A DNA stretch of 64,000 nt from Mytilus edulis (taxonomy: Eukaryota; Mollusca; Bivalvia; Mytilida; Mytilidae), in contig NC_092352.1 of NCBI RefSeq assembly GCF_963676685.1, positions 25,811,117-25,875,116 on the forward strand, read 5' to 3'. The notes under the pieces are model-generated. The model was not told where the DNA came from. It made no database searches and saw only the letters and a program-made list of their open reading frames with translations. Position numbers and translations under genes: made by a program. Each line of letters opens with the position of its first letter. The stretch's first letter is position 1. Positions 1 to 12,703 of this stretch are shown here, piece by piece.

Positions 1-1504
1 ATTTTTTCCACAGGTGAGCAATACAGACGTGTACCTCTTGTCTTAATGGTATTCTACCAATATTTGTGTGCCAACCTAATTCCTGATATTGATTCCCAAA
101 ACTAGCTTAATCGAATATTCATACAGTTTTCCTTGACAGACGATAGTTTATACAAAATTCCAAGCTTTCAAACAAGACAAGTAAAGAAAAGACTTATTTT
201 AACAGATACAAAGACTAACACCATCTCAACATTTTCTAAAGGGTAAAATATTGCAGTATGTCTACAGACAGTCACTAATAAGGTTCTTTCCTCATATGGA
301 AATATGAAGGGACTTATGTAGCAACACTAAAAAAAACCTCTGGCTTTAGATATTGAGCAGTTAGATAATATAATTGACATATAATGGTTACAATAAAAGT
401 CCGTCTAGTCGTGTAATCCTATGATACTGGTGGCAGTGGTAACAAAATGAAAATGCAGGTAAAAGAATGTTTATGATAAATTATCAAGAGTGTTCACACT
501 TACTAAAAGTTATATAAATGCTGCCTATAGTGTGTGATAACATTGTGTGAGGGAATTCGACGTTTGATGTACCACTGTTCACTCCAGTGCAATTTATGAC
601 AATACCACTGCATCAATCAGAATTATTTTTTTTGCAGTGTTTTAAGAAATGATTTTGCTTTGTTGTCGCGTATTATTTGTGAAACATTCAATGTTTTAAA
701 AAGGCGAATTTTCTTTATAAAGTCAATGATTATGTTGACTTTTGAAGGCCAAACTTTCTACAGCCTTAAATACGCTAATGAAAGATCCAAAAACTATACC
801 AATACATAACATGTTTATGAAATTATAACAAATCTATTGGTTAACAAATTTTTACTCGTTATTGCAAAATAATGAACTTAATATATCTGACATTTTCTCC
901 CTACCCAGTTTACACCTTTACATTTTTATGATGTGGACTGGTCATTGTTATTGAATCGTAGGCAATTTGATTGGATTAAGTTGTTATTAGTTTACCTTCA
1001 AACTTGTTTATGCTTTTCATACATGACTATTGATTAATTAGAACGTGCATGAATGTGTACAATAACTAAAATGACCTTCAAACTGGACACTGGACGAGTT
1101 AATATTATGTTTTATCAATGAAAGTTAAGGTATGAAAGCTAAGAATTGCCACTTATTCGATTTTCACAAAATTTTCGGAATATACAGTTGAAAGGTTATT
1201 TTTGAAAAGCCTATTGTGAAGAGTTAAGAGAAAGTTTACAAATAATACGTTTTGTTCCATTAAACAAGTCATTATCGTAAGAGAAATACCGAAATATATT
1301 TTACGCACGACTACGGCAGGTAAAATTATTATTTATCATAATAAAAAAAAGCATTTTTCAGTCTCATTGGAATATGTTGATTACAATTAATCCCAAACTT
1401 AAGAAGTAAGTAACTAAAGTCAAAATATGTCCGATCTGCCTATTTCTGCACATCAAAAGTCAATACGATCGTTTTAAAGTCAATTTCGTCTACCTCACAA
1501 AATC
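1..1504. other. Non-coding stretch, no gene seen
   Basis: This AT-rich stretch has no open frame with recognisable protein similarity and no splice-site-flanked coding segment that I could tie to a gene. No tandem array stands out. It ends where a copy of the ~290-bp dispersed repeat begins. Confidence 0.5.
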
Positions 1505-1701
1505 TTGTTAGGCACTATAACTACAATCCCCTTCCCTTTCATGAATGAGACCTACAGAATTAGACTATTTACCAGATTTGTTATAACATGAGCAACACGA
1601 CGGGTGCCACATGAGAGGCAGTATCTGTTTACCCTTCGGGAGCACCCGAGATCATCCACAGTTTTTGGTTGAGTCCGTGTTGCTTAGTCTTTAGTTTTCT
1701 A
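1505..1701 (+). repeat. Dispersed repeat family 1, left part, interrupted
   Basis: This is the left two thirds of a ~290-bp repeat that recurs at least eight times in the window. It is recognisable by the core GCAACACGACGGGTGCCAC, a later GTTTTTGGT.GGGTTCGTGTTGCTT-like stretch, and a right end near TTTCGTCCCTCTTTT. Here it stops at TTAGTTTTCTA and resumes at 6368 with TATGTTGTGTCATGTG, so a 4.67-kb element has been inserted into it. I recognise the family as common in mussel DNA, but its class (SINE-like or MITE-like) is not settled. Confidence 0.75.
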
Positions 1702-4700
1702 CAGCCTGTAACAGAGAGGTGATCGAACTTATGTTTCTTTACCGTCAAAATTAGCTAAGTTATCGACAAACTTAATTGAGTAGTGACCGAACTATTAGTA
1801 CTTCAACGTTAAAAAGATTGACAATGCTGACAAACTTTCATGTGTCGATAATCAAGTTTAATACCGATAATATTGAAAATAATTCTAATAATATGAACCA
1901 AAATATGTCCATGCACCATTTCGATTGGGCGAAAAGTAGTAATTTCTTCTAAGTCAGAACAGAAAAAAAGATTTATGGATGGACGTCTTGATAGTATTAT
2001 TTCCTTTACAATTTTACCCAAAACTAAAAGAAATATACTGGTAAACAATTAAAAAGGTGTTTGATAGGAATGAAGTCCTTTATTTTTTCGGACTACAATG
2101 TGTACCGTATGTGTGATGGAATTGAATTCAATCAATAACTTTGAAATGTTTTCTCATATGTATACACAAAAGGGAGGACTGGTATTTGTACTTCTGTTAG
2201 AATATGTCTTCGTCCGTTTCACATGCCAGACTTTTTTCAAGTACAGTTTAAACGGGAAAATATTTTGTTGTATAGATTTTTTATTAATATGACAAAATAA
2301 CGAGCAAAACGATTTCTTGCAATGGCACAAACAGAGAATATTTTTTATAGTAAAAATCAGTAAAAAAGATTTTCTCCAAAATATATAATGGCCAGGACCT
2401 GACAGTTTTTAGAAGTGTACAAATGAAAATCGTCCGGAAAACTGCGCTTGCTGACATTTTGAGGGATCATGCAACATTTCACCTATTACCTATAAACAAC
2501 ATAGGTTCTCAATTACTAAAAATGTTCTAAAAGATAATTTCAAATCAAAGTAAACATATTAACTTCATTATATCCAGTCGAATGTGTCTATAAGTTACAC
2601 AAAGCTGGTTCTTAAAACGTTTGTATCAGGGAAAACATTTTTCTTTGACTTTTAAAACATGTAGGGGAAACGGATTTCCTAACCATTCACATACATTCCA
2701 TATTTCTGATTTTTTGTTCGATAACGTAAATTATACGACTTTTTTATGACTACGTGAACTTGTGCCATTTATTTTTGCTGGTCTTTAGGAAGACAATTTA
2801 TAATTGTGCAGTGAACGGAGGCACTTATACATAACCTTATAATTCTGTTTGGAAACAAAAAATAAATTCCCAATATATAAATATACATGTATGAATATAC
2901 ATGTATGAATATACAAGTATTATATGTCGTGTACATGATTGGATTTTGTAGATATAACTACCGCACAGAAAAAGTATCATGGCTTTCGAGGCTTTCATAT
3001 TCAAGGTTTTGAATTCTACCCTTGTTGAAAACCTGTGGAAACCTCTACAGTTTCTTAAAACATCAATTATTTTTTTTTGTAAATTGAGTGCCGTCTCCCT
3101 GAACATGCTAACACTTAAGTCATCTTTTCATTTTCATATTTTTTTCCCTGTTTGTCTCTGTTGTCTTGATTGTTGGAACGATTAGTGGTATCTAACAATA
3201 TTTATGAAAACTTTCTGAGAATTATGAATATTTCTTCTCTGTTAGATAAGGATCATTACCAATGATAAAATGAAATGCCGTACATCACATCTTATAGAGG
3301 TTTAAATTTCAAATATTCGTCAATAACTTAAGATATAGAGCCATTTTGTCTTCAACATTTCAAATGGTACATATGTATTTTTTACTTCGATTTGAAGGAA
3401 ATTTATTTCAGTTTTTTCTGTGACAAAGTACAAGCATGTCGGTATTGCAACAATGTATGATTGACATAATCCCGGGGACATAATAAACAGATAGGTATGA
3501 AAAAGAAAAGATATGGGGTATTCTGTATTAGACGAAAGAAAAACTATTACAGTGTTGAATCCCATAAATATTCACAGTGCAAGCAGTATATAATATCTTC
3601 ATTGAGCACATCGATGAGGTCTATTTATTGTAGAAACGATGGATGCGACCCCGATAAAGTCATGATCATTGTGATTCAATCAATGAATATTTATGCTATT
3701 CATAATGAATTTATCTGAGTCGCAGTCATTGTTTCTGTGGTAGTAAACATTAAATCGAAGATTTACCCTTGTCTGTACGTCTGTAAGTCCGGTCTATAAA
3801 ATTTTTGTCAAATATATATCGGCTTGTGTATGTCGGATTGGTTTTATATTTGGTCTGAAGCTTTATCAAGATGAATTGTACCGTGTCTCCCCTTTTCAGG
3901 TCTGTCATTTGTCTACTTCCTGTTTGTCCTCGTAGTGAACGCACCCGACTACGCGTGCAGTAAAAAGTGTACTCTTACGTCGGATACCAGGCAGTTTCTT
4001 TGTTATATCTGTACTTTATCAAATACATGTACATGTTAATATTTACTTACTATTAAATAGGTAAACATTATTGCTGAAAACCCGTTCAGGGTTTCTTTCT
4101 TGTGTATGATTACTAGTACTCATTGACGATAATGTAAGGTGCTCTATTAGAAAAAAATTGATTTCTAGTTCGGCTTTGTTTTGTACATTTAGTTTAACAG
4201 ATATGATCCAATAGAAATTTTCACATGGAACCTTCGGTAAATAGGAAAATGAAAAGATATGGGGTAATTTAAAGAGAGACCACACTCCATCCATGAGAAA
4301 AACGGAGGGAATTTAAAAATCTAGAGGTCTCCACAAGGCTTTCAACAAGGGTGGAATCTCACTCCTTCTGAAAAGCTCTAAATCGCCCCAACCTGTACAT
4401 ATGTTTGGTCATTAAGAGATTCTGGTTTCTCTTTTTGTGTGTCATAAACATTCAATTCGGATTTGAATTTAATTTACCGAAACATTTCCGTACATTAAAT
4501 CTTAGGACGGTCAGAACATTTTAAGGACGCAACAGATCGAAGTACAATTTTAAGTAGTACATAGATTTGAAATAATTCAGCTTCCTGTACATGTTCATGA
4601 AGTTCTAAATTTTGAATGTTGATTTCTTTACAAAACACCATTTTTTTACAATAAAAAATCTCAAAATATCCGTTAACAATGAAAAGGTTTGACCATGAAA

Positions 4701-6367
4701 AATCACATATCTAAGAAAATCAGTATTTAAATGATTATAAGAAAGTTTCAGTATATCATGTCAAATTTCTTTAATTTGAGAGTGTTCCTTTCGTTACAAA
4801 TGTAGCTCCATGTCTGATGGGGAAATAAAAATGAATGTCTCAGAAAGTGGTGAATTAGTTTCCATAAATGACAGATGAATCGGGCCAAGCTAAGTAACTT
4901 ACAGTAAACAGACTATTGTAACATTGACGCACTCGTCGAACTGTTTAAAAGATTTGTGTTTATGACCAAAAATTTATATACAACTTCATTTATAAATTAA
5001 TCTGAATTTCATAGCGCATCGTCACAATAATGAAAGTTATAAAAAAAAATCTATAACCAGCAGATCTATACTTTTATAAAGAAAGTATTCTTGTACAAAA
5101 GGGTATTTATTATAAAATGGTCCTAACTATAGAATAGATAGTTTACCACAGAAATCTTAAACGGAAGTTTCGACAATTTTAAACAGAAGAGATTTGAAAA
5201 TAAATTTAACTTTAAATAAACACTGAAATAATTTTAATACCTCGAAAGTGTAATGAATAAACCAACAATCTCAATCTTTAAAAATGTCTTCATTACACTA
5301 ACCGACGAGTTCCTGTTTACAGTAGAAACAGTGGATGTGACTCTAATAAATTCATTATCATTGTAGTCATGAATATTTATCGCTTATATTAAATTGACAA
5401 GCATTAGCCTTTCAAAAAGGGCTAGTCGACTCTTAGCTGATGAAAACGGAAAGTACTCTCGCTTTGTAGATTTATTCATTTACTAGTAAGAATAGCCACG
5501 TGCATCAATCAACAAATTTTACCACACACGTGAGGTCACACGTTATGAAGTAGTATATATCGTTTAACGTTGTTGTTTACGAAACTCCAGAACATTCGAC
5601 TATTTATAGATAAAAGTTACCTGTGTACCAATATCATGAATATGCATGAATAATGACCAGGCAAAATCTAATTGCTAAAATAGAGAGGACAAATCCGATA
5701 CTCTACGGGATTGAAGGACATTTACTAGGTTTGGATTGTCCTAACCAACCAATAAACTTTGATTATTCACGTCTCGTAATATCTTCCAATCAGGTAGCAA
5801 GAAAAATTCACGCACTGACTGTCCATCGTTCAATTCTTAATATCGACTCCTAGGACTTGGAGTCGATAAAAAAGATTTTATCAAGGTCGCACCAACTGTT
5901 TCTACAGCTAAGATCAGTTACATGTAACATGATCTCGTCGATTCGCACGACGAAGCCATTGTTTATGACAGAACACACATTCTAGATAATGTATTTTTGC
6001 TTCCGTCAGTTCAAAAGTATTTGATCATTTCAACTCCTTTGTATTTCATAATATGTGTCATGAACAAAGACATATGTTCGATTGAATAATGATTTCCTCG
6101 TAACAAATGATAGAAATTTCGGAGATCCCGTATTTAATCCTTTACCGTTAAAATGAAAATGCCAATGACAGAGGTTGATTATAAAAAAATGTTTTACTGT
6201 GTTAAAAAAAACTTCGACTTAAATAATGAAAACTTACACGTTGGACATGAAATATTTTGTCGATGAAGAAAATTAAATCATGTCACTTCTGAAATAAGTT
6301 TGTCGATAACGTAGCTTATTCTGAAGGTAAAGAAACACGAATTCGATCACTACTCTGGTACGGGCTG
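1702..6367. mobile_element. 4.67-kb DNA transposon-like element with ~100-bp terminal inverted repeats
   Basis: The left end (CAGCCTGTAACAGAG...) and the reverse complement of the right end (CAGCCCGTACCAGAG...) match at roughly 62 of the first 72 positions, then more weakly to about 100 bp. Both ends abut a TA, and removing the element rejoins a family 1 repeat exactly, so TA is the target-site duplication. The interior holds only short open frames and no transposase that I can recognise. It has a loose direct repeat of about 110 bp (near 3598-3712 and 5290-5395) and a perfect 10-bp hairpin near 5838-5865. TA duplication and CA-starting ends would suit the Tc1/mariner group, but TIR length and size are unusual for it, so the superfamily is left open. 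Confidence 0.8.
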
Positions 6368-6460
6368 TATGTTGTGTCATGTGTACTATTGTTTTCTGTT
6401 TGTCTTTTTCATTTTTAGCCATGGCGTGTCTCTCTGGTATCTTTCGCTCCTTTATTAAAT
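6368..6460 (+). repeat. Dispersed repeat family 1, right part
   Basis: This is the continuation of the repeat broken at 1701: TATGTTGTGTCATGTGTACT, the TTTTTAGCCATGGCG block and a right end of TATCTTTCGCTCCTTT. It is slightly shortened against the copies at 15800 and 23447. Confidence 0.7.
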
Positions 6461-6764
6461 ATTATAATAGCCACACTACCTTTGTTACATGTCGAAGATA
6501 TTTGAATCCAGAAAATATTTCTACGTCTCAGACGCATTTTGCAAATATTTAACTTTCTTACTGTTAGCTTAAAATAGTATATTGTCAACTTGATTATTTC
6601 ATCTGATAAGACATAATGCGATGTCATGTAATTAATCATATACAAGTACCAATTATCATTTGTTATTAATAGTTGCTCGAGATGCATAAATACATGACAG
6701 ATTACCGAAAACACCTTAATTCATTCTTTCATCGTAATGAAAACACTGTATGTTACAAGTCAAA

Positions 6765-7057
6765 ATGTTCAGATTTTTTCTGTTATATTCTGTCGTTGCC
6801 TGTCTTAATGGTCAACTAAATGTCCAAATCGACAAAATATTGAAGGAAACTTTTGATTGCAAGTTTAAATCTAACAAAACCGTAGGTCTGACGCTGTCTG
6901 TTGTCAGATCTGATAAAGTTTTGTTCGTTGGAGGATATGGCTTTGTAAATATAAAAAAGGAGACGCCTGTGACAGGGGATACACTTTTTCAAGTAGCATC
7001 ACTGTCAAAAGCATTCGCAAGTGTTCTGCTTACAAAGCTTATAGAAGAGAAGACAAA
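6765..7057 (+). CDS. Beta-lactamase-like copy A, exon 1
   Basis: Encodes a secretory signal (MFRFFLLYSVVACLNG) and the active-site SLSK motif within VASLSKAFASVLL. It ends in phase 2 at a normal AAA|GTAAGT donor. Confidence 0.85.
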
Positions 7058-7807
7058 GTAAGTTACTAGATAATTAAGTCAATTTGAGAAGATTTTTTTT
7101 AAGTTAATGAGCCATTGTTTCATTTTGTCTTGAATAGCTAGCCATATGTTAATTTGAAACTACCGTTTAAAACGATGTTAAGATATGCACATTCAGACAG
7201 CAGTTTGTCGTAGCCTTACCAAACATTGTACTGTCCTTTGCAGGAAGATTTGAAGAAGGCATTAATTGTTGATTTTGATTTTCTGAAATATTTGCTTTGT
7301 TTTAACTGAAATAACAAGAAACCCAATTAAGTTAATATTTCTAATAAAATCAATTGTTTTTCTTTTCCGAAACAGACAAAATAAAATACCTACTGCAGCA
7401 CATTTTGAATATTCGTATATTCTTTGCTAATTTAATAATTAGTGCCTTCTTCGAAGGGAAAAGATAACACTGTATCATTTGAACTTCTCGAATTTGAAAT
7501 CTGCAATGTGGGCAGGACCGTGATAAGGTCGGAAATGTGGACTGCCACTCGTTCAAAGAGGGTTTGTTCGAGGGAAAAACTAAAAACAGATATTTTGCCT
7601 TCAATATACAAACTATGATAGTATACTGAAGATAGCTGCACTTATTCACAAACCACCCTTCACATGTCAATCTTTATTACAATTATTGTGCATACATCAT
7701 AAAAAGTTGGCAAGCAAGTAAACCTCACCTTTGTATTTGAAGATATATAACAACTCTTATTTATGTCAACTGTACGATGGTTCTGTTAAGCACTAAAGGC
7801 AGATGTT
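7058..7807 (+). other. Copy A intron 1, left part
   Basis: This part is alignable by eye with intron 1 of copy B (shared TTATTACAAT, TTGGCAAG and ATATAACA blocks near 7670-7760 and 23205-23300), so the two genes were duplicated with their introns. No other gene is visible here. Confidence 0.6.
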
Positions 7808-7822
7808 TATATACATTTTTCT

Positions 7823-9608
7823 TTTTTTTTTTTTTTTAACACTTGAATATAAATTTATTGCACTAAAGCTGTTAACAATGACCTTACCGCTACAGCTTTA
7901 ACTGTAAGGTACCCTGAAATAGTTAGTATCTATAAGAACAGGGTTTCATATAGATAAGTATTTTTTTCTTAAATTTTATATTAGTATATTACAATTAAAT
8001 ACAATGTTCAATAATAATGTAATACAATTCAGTACCCTGATCTGAAATAAATGATATATTTTCCTTCTATACATGTAATCAAATTAAATAACGCCCATTT
8101 AATACTCTTATCCGAAATTGAATGTTTGGTGTCAATTATCTCGTTTAAAAATTACATGATTTAAGAGTGTGTGACATCGATTTTCTTGATCGGAAGGTTT
8201 ACCTTGTTTAAAGGTGAGAGAGAGCATGCTTTTTAATGGATGTATGTTGAATTAGGCTACTTTACTTCTTTTTTATTTGGATTTTAAACATTTTAGGTGA
8301 GTCTTTTCTTTATTTTTATTTATTTAGTTAAAGTGTTCTAGAAATATCTTCTTTAAGAGTGTTTTATTTTGGAGAAATTAAAGTTTGAAGCACTTGGACT
8401 GTAGTATATTCTTGTAGATTGTAGGATCTTAAGTATTCGTCCAGTTCAACTTTAAACAGATTGAATACATTAGTAGATTTATTTCTCTGATCGGATACAT
8501 AGTATGATTTGTAGATAGCAAATCCTATAAGTGTCAGAATTATATTGAATTCGATATACTCATTATCTGTTATTTTGTAGCCTATTACAATGTCTTTTAA
8601 GTTAATGTTTTTGTTAAAATTCATTTGAGATAAGATTTTATTAATGATTTCCCAAAATTCTTTTAGAAATTTACATTCGATAAAAAAGTGTTGATACGTG
8701 TCTTTGAGTTGACAAAGTTGACAAAACGGACTAGTTACGATTTTCCATTTATAGAGATTATCTCTATTCGGTAAAATGCAAGTTATTAGTTTCCACCTAA
8801 ACATTTTAAGTTTATTAAGTTTTAAATGTTGGTGTATAAACTTAAACATATATTTGGTAAAGTCATAATTTATTTCTAATTCATTTTTCCATTTATTTAT
8901 GCCAATGTTTGGAGAAATTTTTTTTTGAACGAGCAATTGATACACGTTTTTGTTGCTTAAATTTTCAATTTTAATGTTTTCTTTGTTTATATTGATAAAT
9001 AATCTGTTAAAATTTACTTTTGATTTGATGGATTCTTCTGTAGCTAGAATTTTTAGCCATGAGGTTGGAATTGAGTTTTTTACTTTTGAAATTTCTGCTA
9101 TCCAATTTTTAGTGTTTCGCAGTTTTCTAAATATTTTATCTTGGGCAATTTTTCCATTATCGTCAATAATATCGTTAATGTAAATAAAATCACTGTGTAT
9201 CCAGTTATGCATAATAAGCGGCTTGTTTTGAAATTTTATAAATTTATTACCCCAGATAACTTGCTTTCTTATTTCGACAAAGTTTTTCAATTCTGTAATG
9301 TTCGTTTCATGAAATAAAATCCAACTTTTTATTATTTCTAAGTAAAATTCTGGAATGTCCTTAGTTATGTTATCTAGTTTTTTTAAAGTTTGGTTATTTA
9401 AATTCATTCTAAAAATGAGGAAATTAGAACCTAATTTACTTAAAAATAATTTTGGTATCAATGTCCAATTTTCTTGTTTTGCCTGTAGCAATCTAGAGAC
9501 CCATCTTATTTGAAGAGAGGAGAAATAGCTTTTTATGTCGGTCATTTTAAGCCCTCCCTGGTTATAATCTGCTACCAAAGTATGTCTTTTAACTTTGTAT
9601 TTCTTTAT
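7823..9608 (-). mobile_element. 5'-truncated LINE (L1/Tx1-like), C-terminal RT-associated region
   Basis: This is a non-LTR retrotransposon insertion on the - strand. The open frame to about 8364 encodes some 410 residues ending in a zinc-knuckle-like region (CQLCQLKDTYQHFFIEC, then FWEI) typical of the end of L1/Tx1-type ORF2; the RT catalytic core itself is missing. A poly(T) run at 7823-7847 is the poly(A) tail of the inserted strand. A perfect 15-bp direct repeat, TATATACATTTTTCT, flanks it at 7808-7822 and 9609-9623 and is the target-site duplication. The first four residues of the apparent frame (MYII) therefore come from host flank. Intron 1 of copy B lacks it, so the insertion is younger than the gene duplication. 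Confidence 0.9.
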
Positions 9609-9639
9609 TATATACATTTTTCTGGTGTTAAAAGATCTT

Positions 9640-10335
9640 GTAACTCATAAATCCTTTCATGTTATAAAACATTTCATTATGAATTTATCATGCGGCGTAA
9701 AGCAACCAACAATCAATCAATCATTATGAATTTGTCTTTGATTTGGCTTTAAATCAATCTTTCAATATATGTTATGATCACCAATATCTTTTCAATGAAA
9801 CGTGCTTAATGAGATATGACTATGGCACTCAGACCATCATGAAAAGGCCAGTATTAAAAGTAACATAACCCACCATTTTGCTTAAAATGTCCAGTACCAA
9901 GTCAGGACTATGGCTGTTGTTATCAAATAGTTGGTTTTTATGTAAGTTGGTGTTTGCTTTTGTTGTATTTCAGTGTTCCTGTTGTTCCTTTGTTTCCCTC
10001 TTTAACAGTTTATGTATTTCCCTAGGTTTGAGTTTGTTTTCCGGATATGTTTTCTCTGAGTCTCAATCGAATAATTACTTTTGAACACCGATATACTTAT
10101 ATTGCCTTTATTAGTATATATTTCGTTAACGGACGAGGAAAACAGACGACGGATGGAAAGTGACGGGAAGAGTCACACTTGACCTATTGGCCAGGTGAGT
10201 TAAAAACGTCATATTCTGAAAATTCATAATAAAATTGAATTGGACAATTATTTATGATATATCATTTTGAAAAGGTCAGTTGATGAAATGTACGACACTG
10301 TAATCGTTTATGAATTTAACATAATTCCATTTCAG
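9640..10335 (+). other. Copy A intron 1, right part
   Basis: This continues the homology with intron 1 of copy B (CATGTTATAA...CATTATGA). A SINE-tail-like stretch, GCAACCAACAATCAATCAAT, lies at about 9700-9722. Nothing coding is recognised before the exon 2 acceptor. Confidence 0.5.
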
Positions 10336-10506
10336 CTATACCTTGGACACAAAACTAAAGGAAATTATACCTGGAAAGAAAATTTTCTACGACAGTTTAA
10401 GATCCGACTACGTCACACTACGAGATTTGCTGTCCCACAAACTTGGTATCCCGAAACATGATGAATTGAGATATGACACTGAACTAACCCGGAAAAATCT
10501 AGTAGC
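10336..10506 (+). CDS. Beta-lactamase-like copy A, exon 2
   Basis: Encodes YTLDTKLKEIIPGKK... and the conserved block VTLRDLLSHKLGIPKH, which in this superfamily lies between the SxxK and YxN motifs. It enters in phase 2 after TTTCAG and leaves in phase 2 at AGC|GTAAGT. Confidence 0.85.
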
Positions 10507-10756
10507 GTAAGTATAACTATGCTAAAGAAAAAATGACAGAGCGCAAAATACCACTTCTAGTATTTAACCATGCTTTACCTGTAAAAAAATTACTTAAAAT
10601 TTCAGAGGATTGTAACACAATTCCATATTGCAGTCCTAAGTATGAAATCGTTCAAATTATAGTTGTATATTGTTATTCTGAACTTTTCCCCAAAATTGAT
10701 TGCCTTTACGCTCATAAAAATTCTAATGTGTCAATAAAGGTTTTGATATTGTAAAC

Positions 10757-10943
10757 ACAGTCAAACATGCTTAAAAGACCACCTGTATTAAGCAAAACCC
10801 TGTTTTGATAGACCAACAATTTTAGATCAATCTGAAGTATATCTTATTTAAATTGAACCTGTATTCAAAAAAGACCACCTGTCCTTAGAGACAACCTTTT
10901 TGCTCTCCCTTAAGTGGTCTCTTAAAACAGGTTTGACTGTATT
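10757..10943. mobile_element. MITE, TIR starting CAGTCAAAC
   Basis: The ends CAGTCAAACATGCTTAAAAG and the reverse complement of CTTAAAACAGGTTTGACTG form imperfect terminal inverted repeats of about 28 bp around a ~185-bp body. A TA flanks the right end and CA the left, consistent with a worn TA duplication. It lies in intron 2 of copy A and is absent from the much shorter intron 2 of copy B. Confidence 0.65.
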
Positions 10944-11321
10944 ACCGGTATCTTTGATAATCATTCTGTTAAAGAACAAATTCCTATCTTTTTTCATAAT
11001 ACTGAACTCCCTCTTATTTGATATGTTTACAAAATATCTACCCGGAACTATGTGTTTTATCTAGATATTTTGATATTAGTGCCAATACACTCATGAAAAT
11101 ACACAGTCATGAAATTGCAGTAATTCCGAATACATTTTTTGGCCCAAGTTCCCATGTTATAACATGAGACCCTAACATCGTTTATAACCTAGAGTCGAAA
11201 TCATTGCTCAGCTACATATTGTCCCCGTCAATTTTTAATCGGAATGAGTGTCGTAACATCATCCATGACTCGCTCCGTGCTCACTGCTCACAATAGATAA
11301 ACGAGTAAAGAATGACAATAA

Positions 11322-11402
11322 ACTCATCATAGATACCAGGATTGAAATTTTTTATATTTGCCCCAGACGCACGTTTCGTCTACAAAAGACTCATCAGTAA
11401 AA
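11322..11402 (+). repeat. Dispersed repeat family 2, left fragment
   Basis: Carries the family's diagnostic blocks ATACCAGGATTGAAATTTT, CAGACGCACGTTTCGTCTAC and GACTCATCAGT. The family is cut here by an inserted family 1 copy and continues at about 11570. Confidence 0.7.
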
Positions 11403-11567
11403 GAGGGCAAAAGATACCAGAGGGACAGCCAAACTCATAGATCGAATAAAGTGACAACGCCATGGCTAAAAAATAAAAATGAAACCAGACAAATAATAGT
11501 ACACAAGACATAACATAGAAAACTAAAGACAAGCAACACAAACCCCACCAAAAACTGGGAGTGATTT
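11400..11567 (-). repeat. Dispersed repeat family 1, nested in family 2
   Basis: Reverse-orientation copy running from AAAAGAGGGCAAAAGATACC through GCCATGGCTAAAAAATAAAA to ACCCCACCAAAAACTGGG and GTGATTTCAGG. It interrupts a family 2 repeat, and some of the host repeat between the break points is missing. Confidence 0.75.
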
Positions 11568-11800
11568 CAGGTACGAAATTGAAGAGCATTTAGGACCAAA
11601 AATTCCTAAAAGTTTTGCTAAATAAAGCTAAGGTTATACATTTCTGAGATAAAAAAAAAGCTTTAGAAATTCAATTTCGAAAATTCAAAGTTTTGTTAAA
11701 AGTTAATTTATAATTATTACCATATCATTGATAATTCATGTCAACAAAGAGGTGCTGACTTTGGGGCTGGTGATACCCTCAAAGGAATCCTTAGATTCTT
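11568..11800 (+). repeat. Dispersed repeat family 2, right part
   Basis: The continuation: GAAATTGAAGAGCATTTAGG, then CATATCATTGATAATTCATG and GTGCTGACTTTGGGGCTGG. It is the same family as at 13030. Confidence 0.7.
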
Positions 11801-12092
11801 TTATCAATTCAGTAATAATAAGTAGTATATATTCGTATAAATCTTTTTGGCAAAATCTGTATAGTAATCCTTGATTGTATGCAAGGTTCATAACATTTAA
11901 AATAGAAGTTTTATAAATTAAAAACCATTTAAAACAAGAATGAAATTATAAAAAAATTCACACATACTATCATCTCTGACATTTACGTACATTTGGACTA
12001 TGGCGGATAGTCGTATCATTGTCAATCATCTCACATCTTCTTAAATTTAAATAAAAAAAAGAAAGATAAAAGAAACATGCTTTCTTTTTCAG

Positions 12093-12329
12093 TCGACTTA
12101 AATATCTGAAACCAGAGGGTGTTTTTAGAAGTAGTTAAATGTATAATAGTTTAATGTATGGAGTCGTTATTCACCTTGCTGAGATAATAGGGGAAAATAC
12201 ATGGGAGAACCTAGTAACCAAGCACATATTTGAACCTTTAGAAATGAAAACATCAACATTTGCTTCAACAGCAGACCTAGAAAATATTTTACTGGCAAAA
12301 GGATACGTGGAATATTACGGTGAACTCAA
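12093..12329 (+). pseudogene. Copy A exon 3a, nonsense codon and missing 3' end
   Basis: Starts after a TTTTTCAG acceptor and encodes RLKYLKPEGVFRSS, then TAA at 12136-12138 where copy B has TAC (Tyr170). Downstream it remains readable (MYNSLMYGVVIHLAEIIG...) with many differences from copy B. It breaks off after GGTGAACTC and continues directly into intron-2-like sequence of the copy B type, so the last ~23 coding bases and the GC donor are gone. Confidence 0.9.
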
Positions 12330-12458
12330 ATTTTGATTAGGGTAAAAAATTATCAAACAAAATCACGCATAATATCAACTATTTGCGTCTCTTACATCTA
12401 CATACATTTGGTCTAATTGTCACTAACACCAAATCTTCTTATTTCTATATATTTTCAG
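12330..12458 (+). other. Copy-B-type intron segment between exons 3a and 3b
   Basis: Nearly identical to 25017-25143 of copy B (AAATTTTGATTAG, then AAAATTATCAAACAAAATCA and CTTACATCTACATACATTTG) and unlike the native copy A sequence that precedes exon 3a. This marks the left part of a patch copied or recombined from a B-like gene. Confidence 0.85.
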
Positions 12459-12703
12459 TCGACTTAAATATCTGAAACCAGAGGGTATATTTAGAGGTAG
12501 TTACATGTATAATAATTTGATGTATGGAGTCGTCACCTACCTTGCTGAACTCATAGGCAATGATTCATGGGAGAATTTAGTAACCAAGCACATATTTGAA
12601 CCTCAACATTTGCTACAACAGCAGACCCAGAAAATATTTTGCTGGCAAAAGGATACGTGGAATATTACGGTGAACTCCATCCGGTCGAATATAACTTTAC
12701 AAG
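12459..12703 (+). pseudogene. Copy A exon 3b, 16-base deletion
   Basis: Almost identical to copy B exon 3, including MYNNLMYGVVTYLAELIG. It lacks 16 bases after TTGAACCT, and the frameshift destroys the rest of the exon. The GC donor (ACAAG|GCAAGT) is retained. Spliced to exon 4, the shifted frame soon meets a stop. Confidence 0.9.

Noticed and set aside
3750..3944. A short - strand frame inside the 4.67-kb element
   Set aside because: It looks like repeat-derived sequence; no family or codon evidence of a gene.
5653..5853. A 66-residue frame inside the 4.67-kb element as a possible transposase
   Set aside because: Too short, with no recognisable transposase motif or supporting neighbours.
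9605..9617. MYII start of the LINE frame
   Set aside because: These codons come from the host target-site duplication, not from the element.
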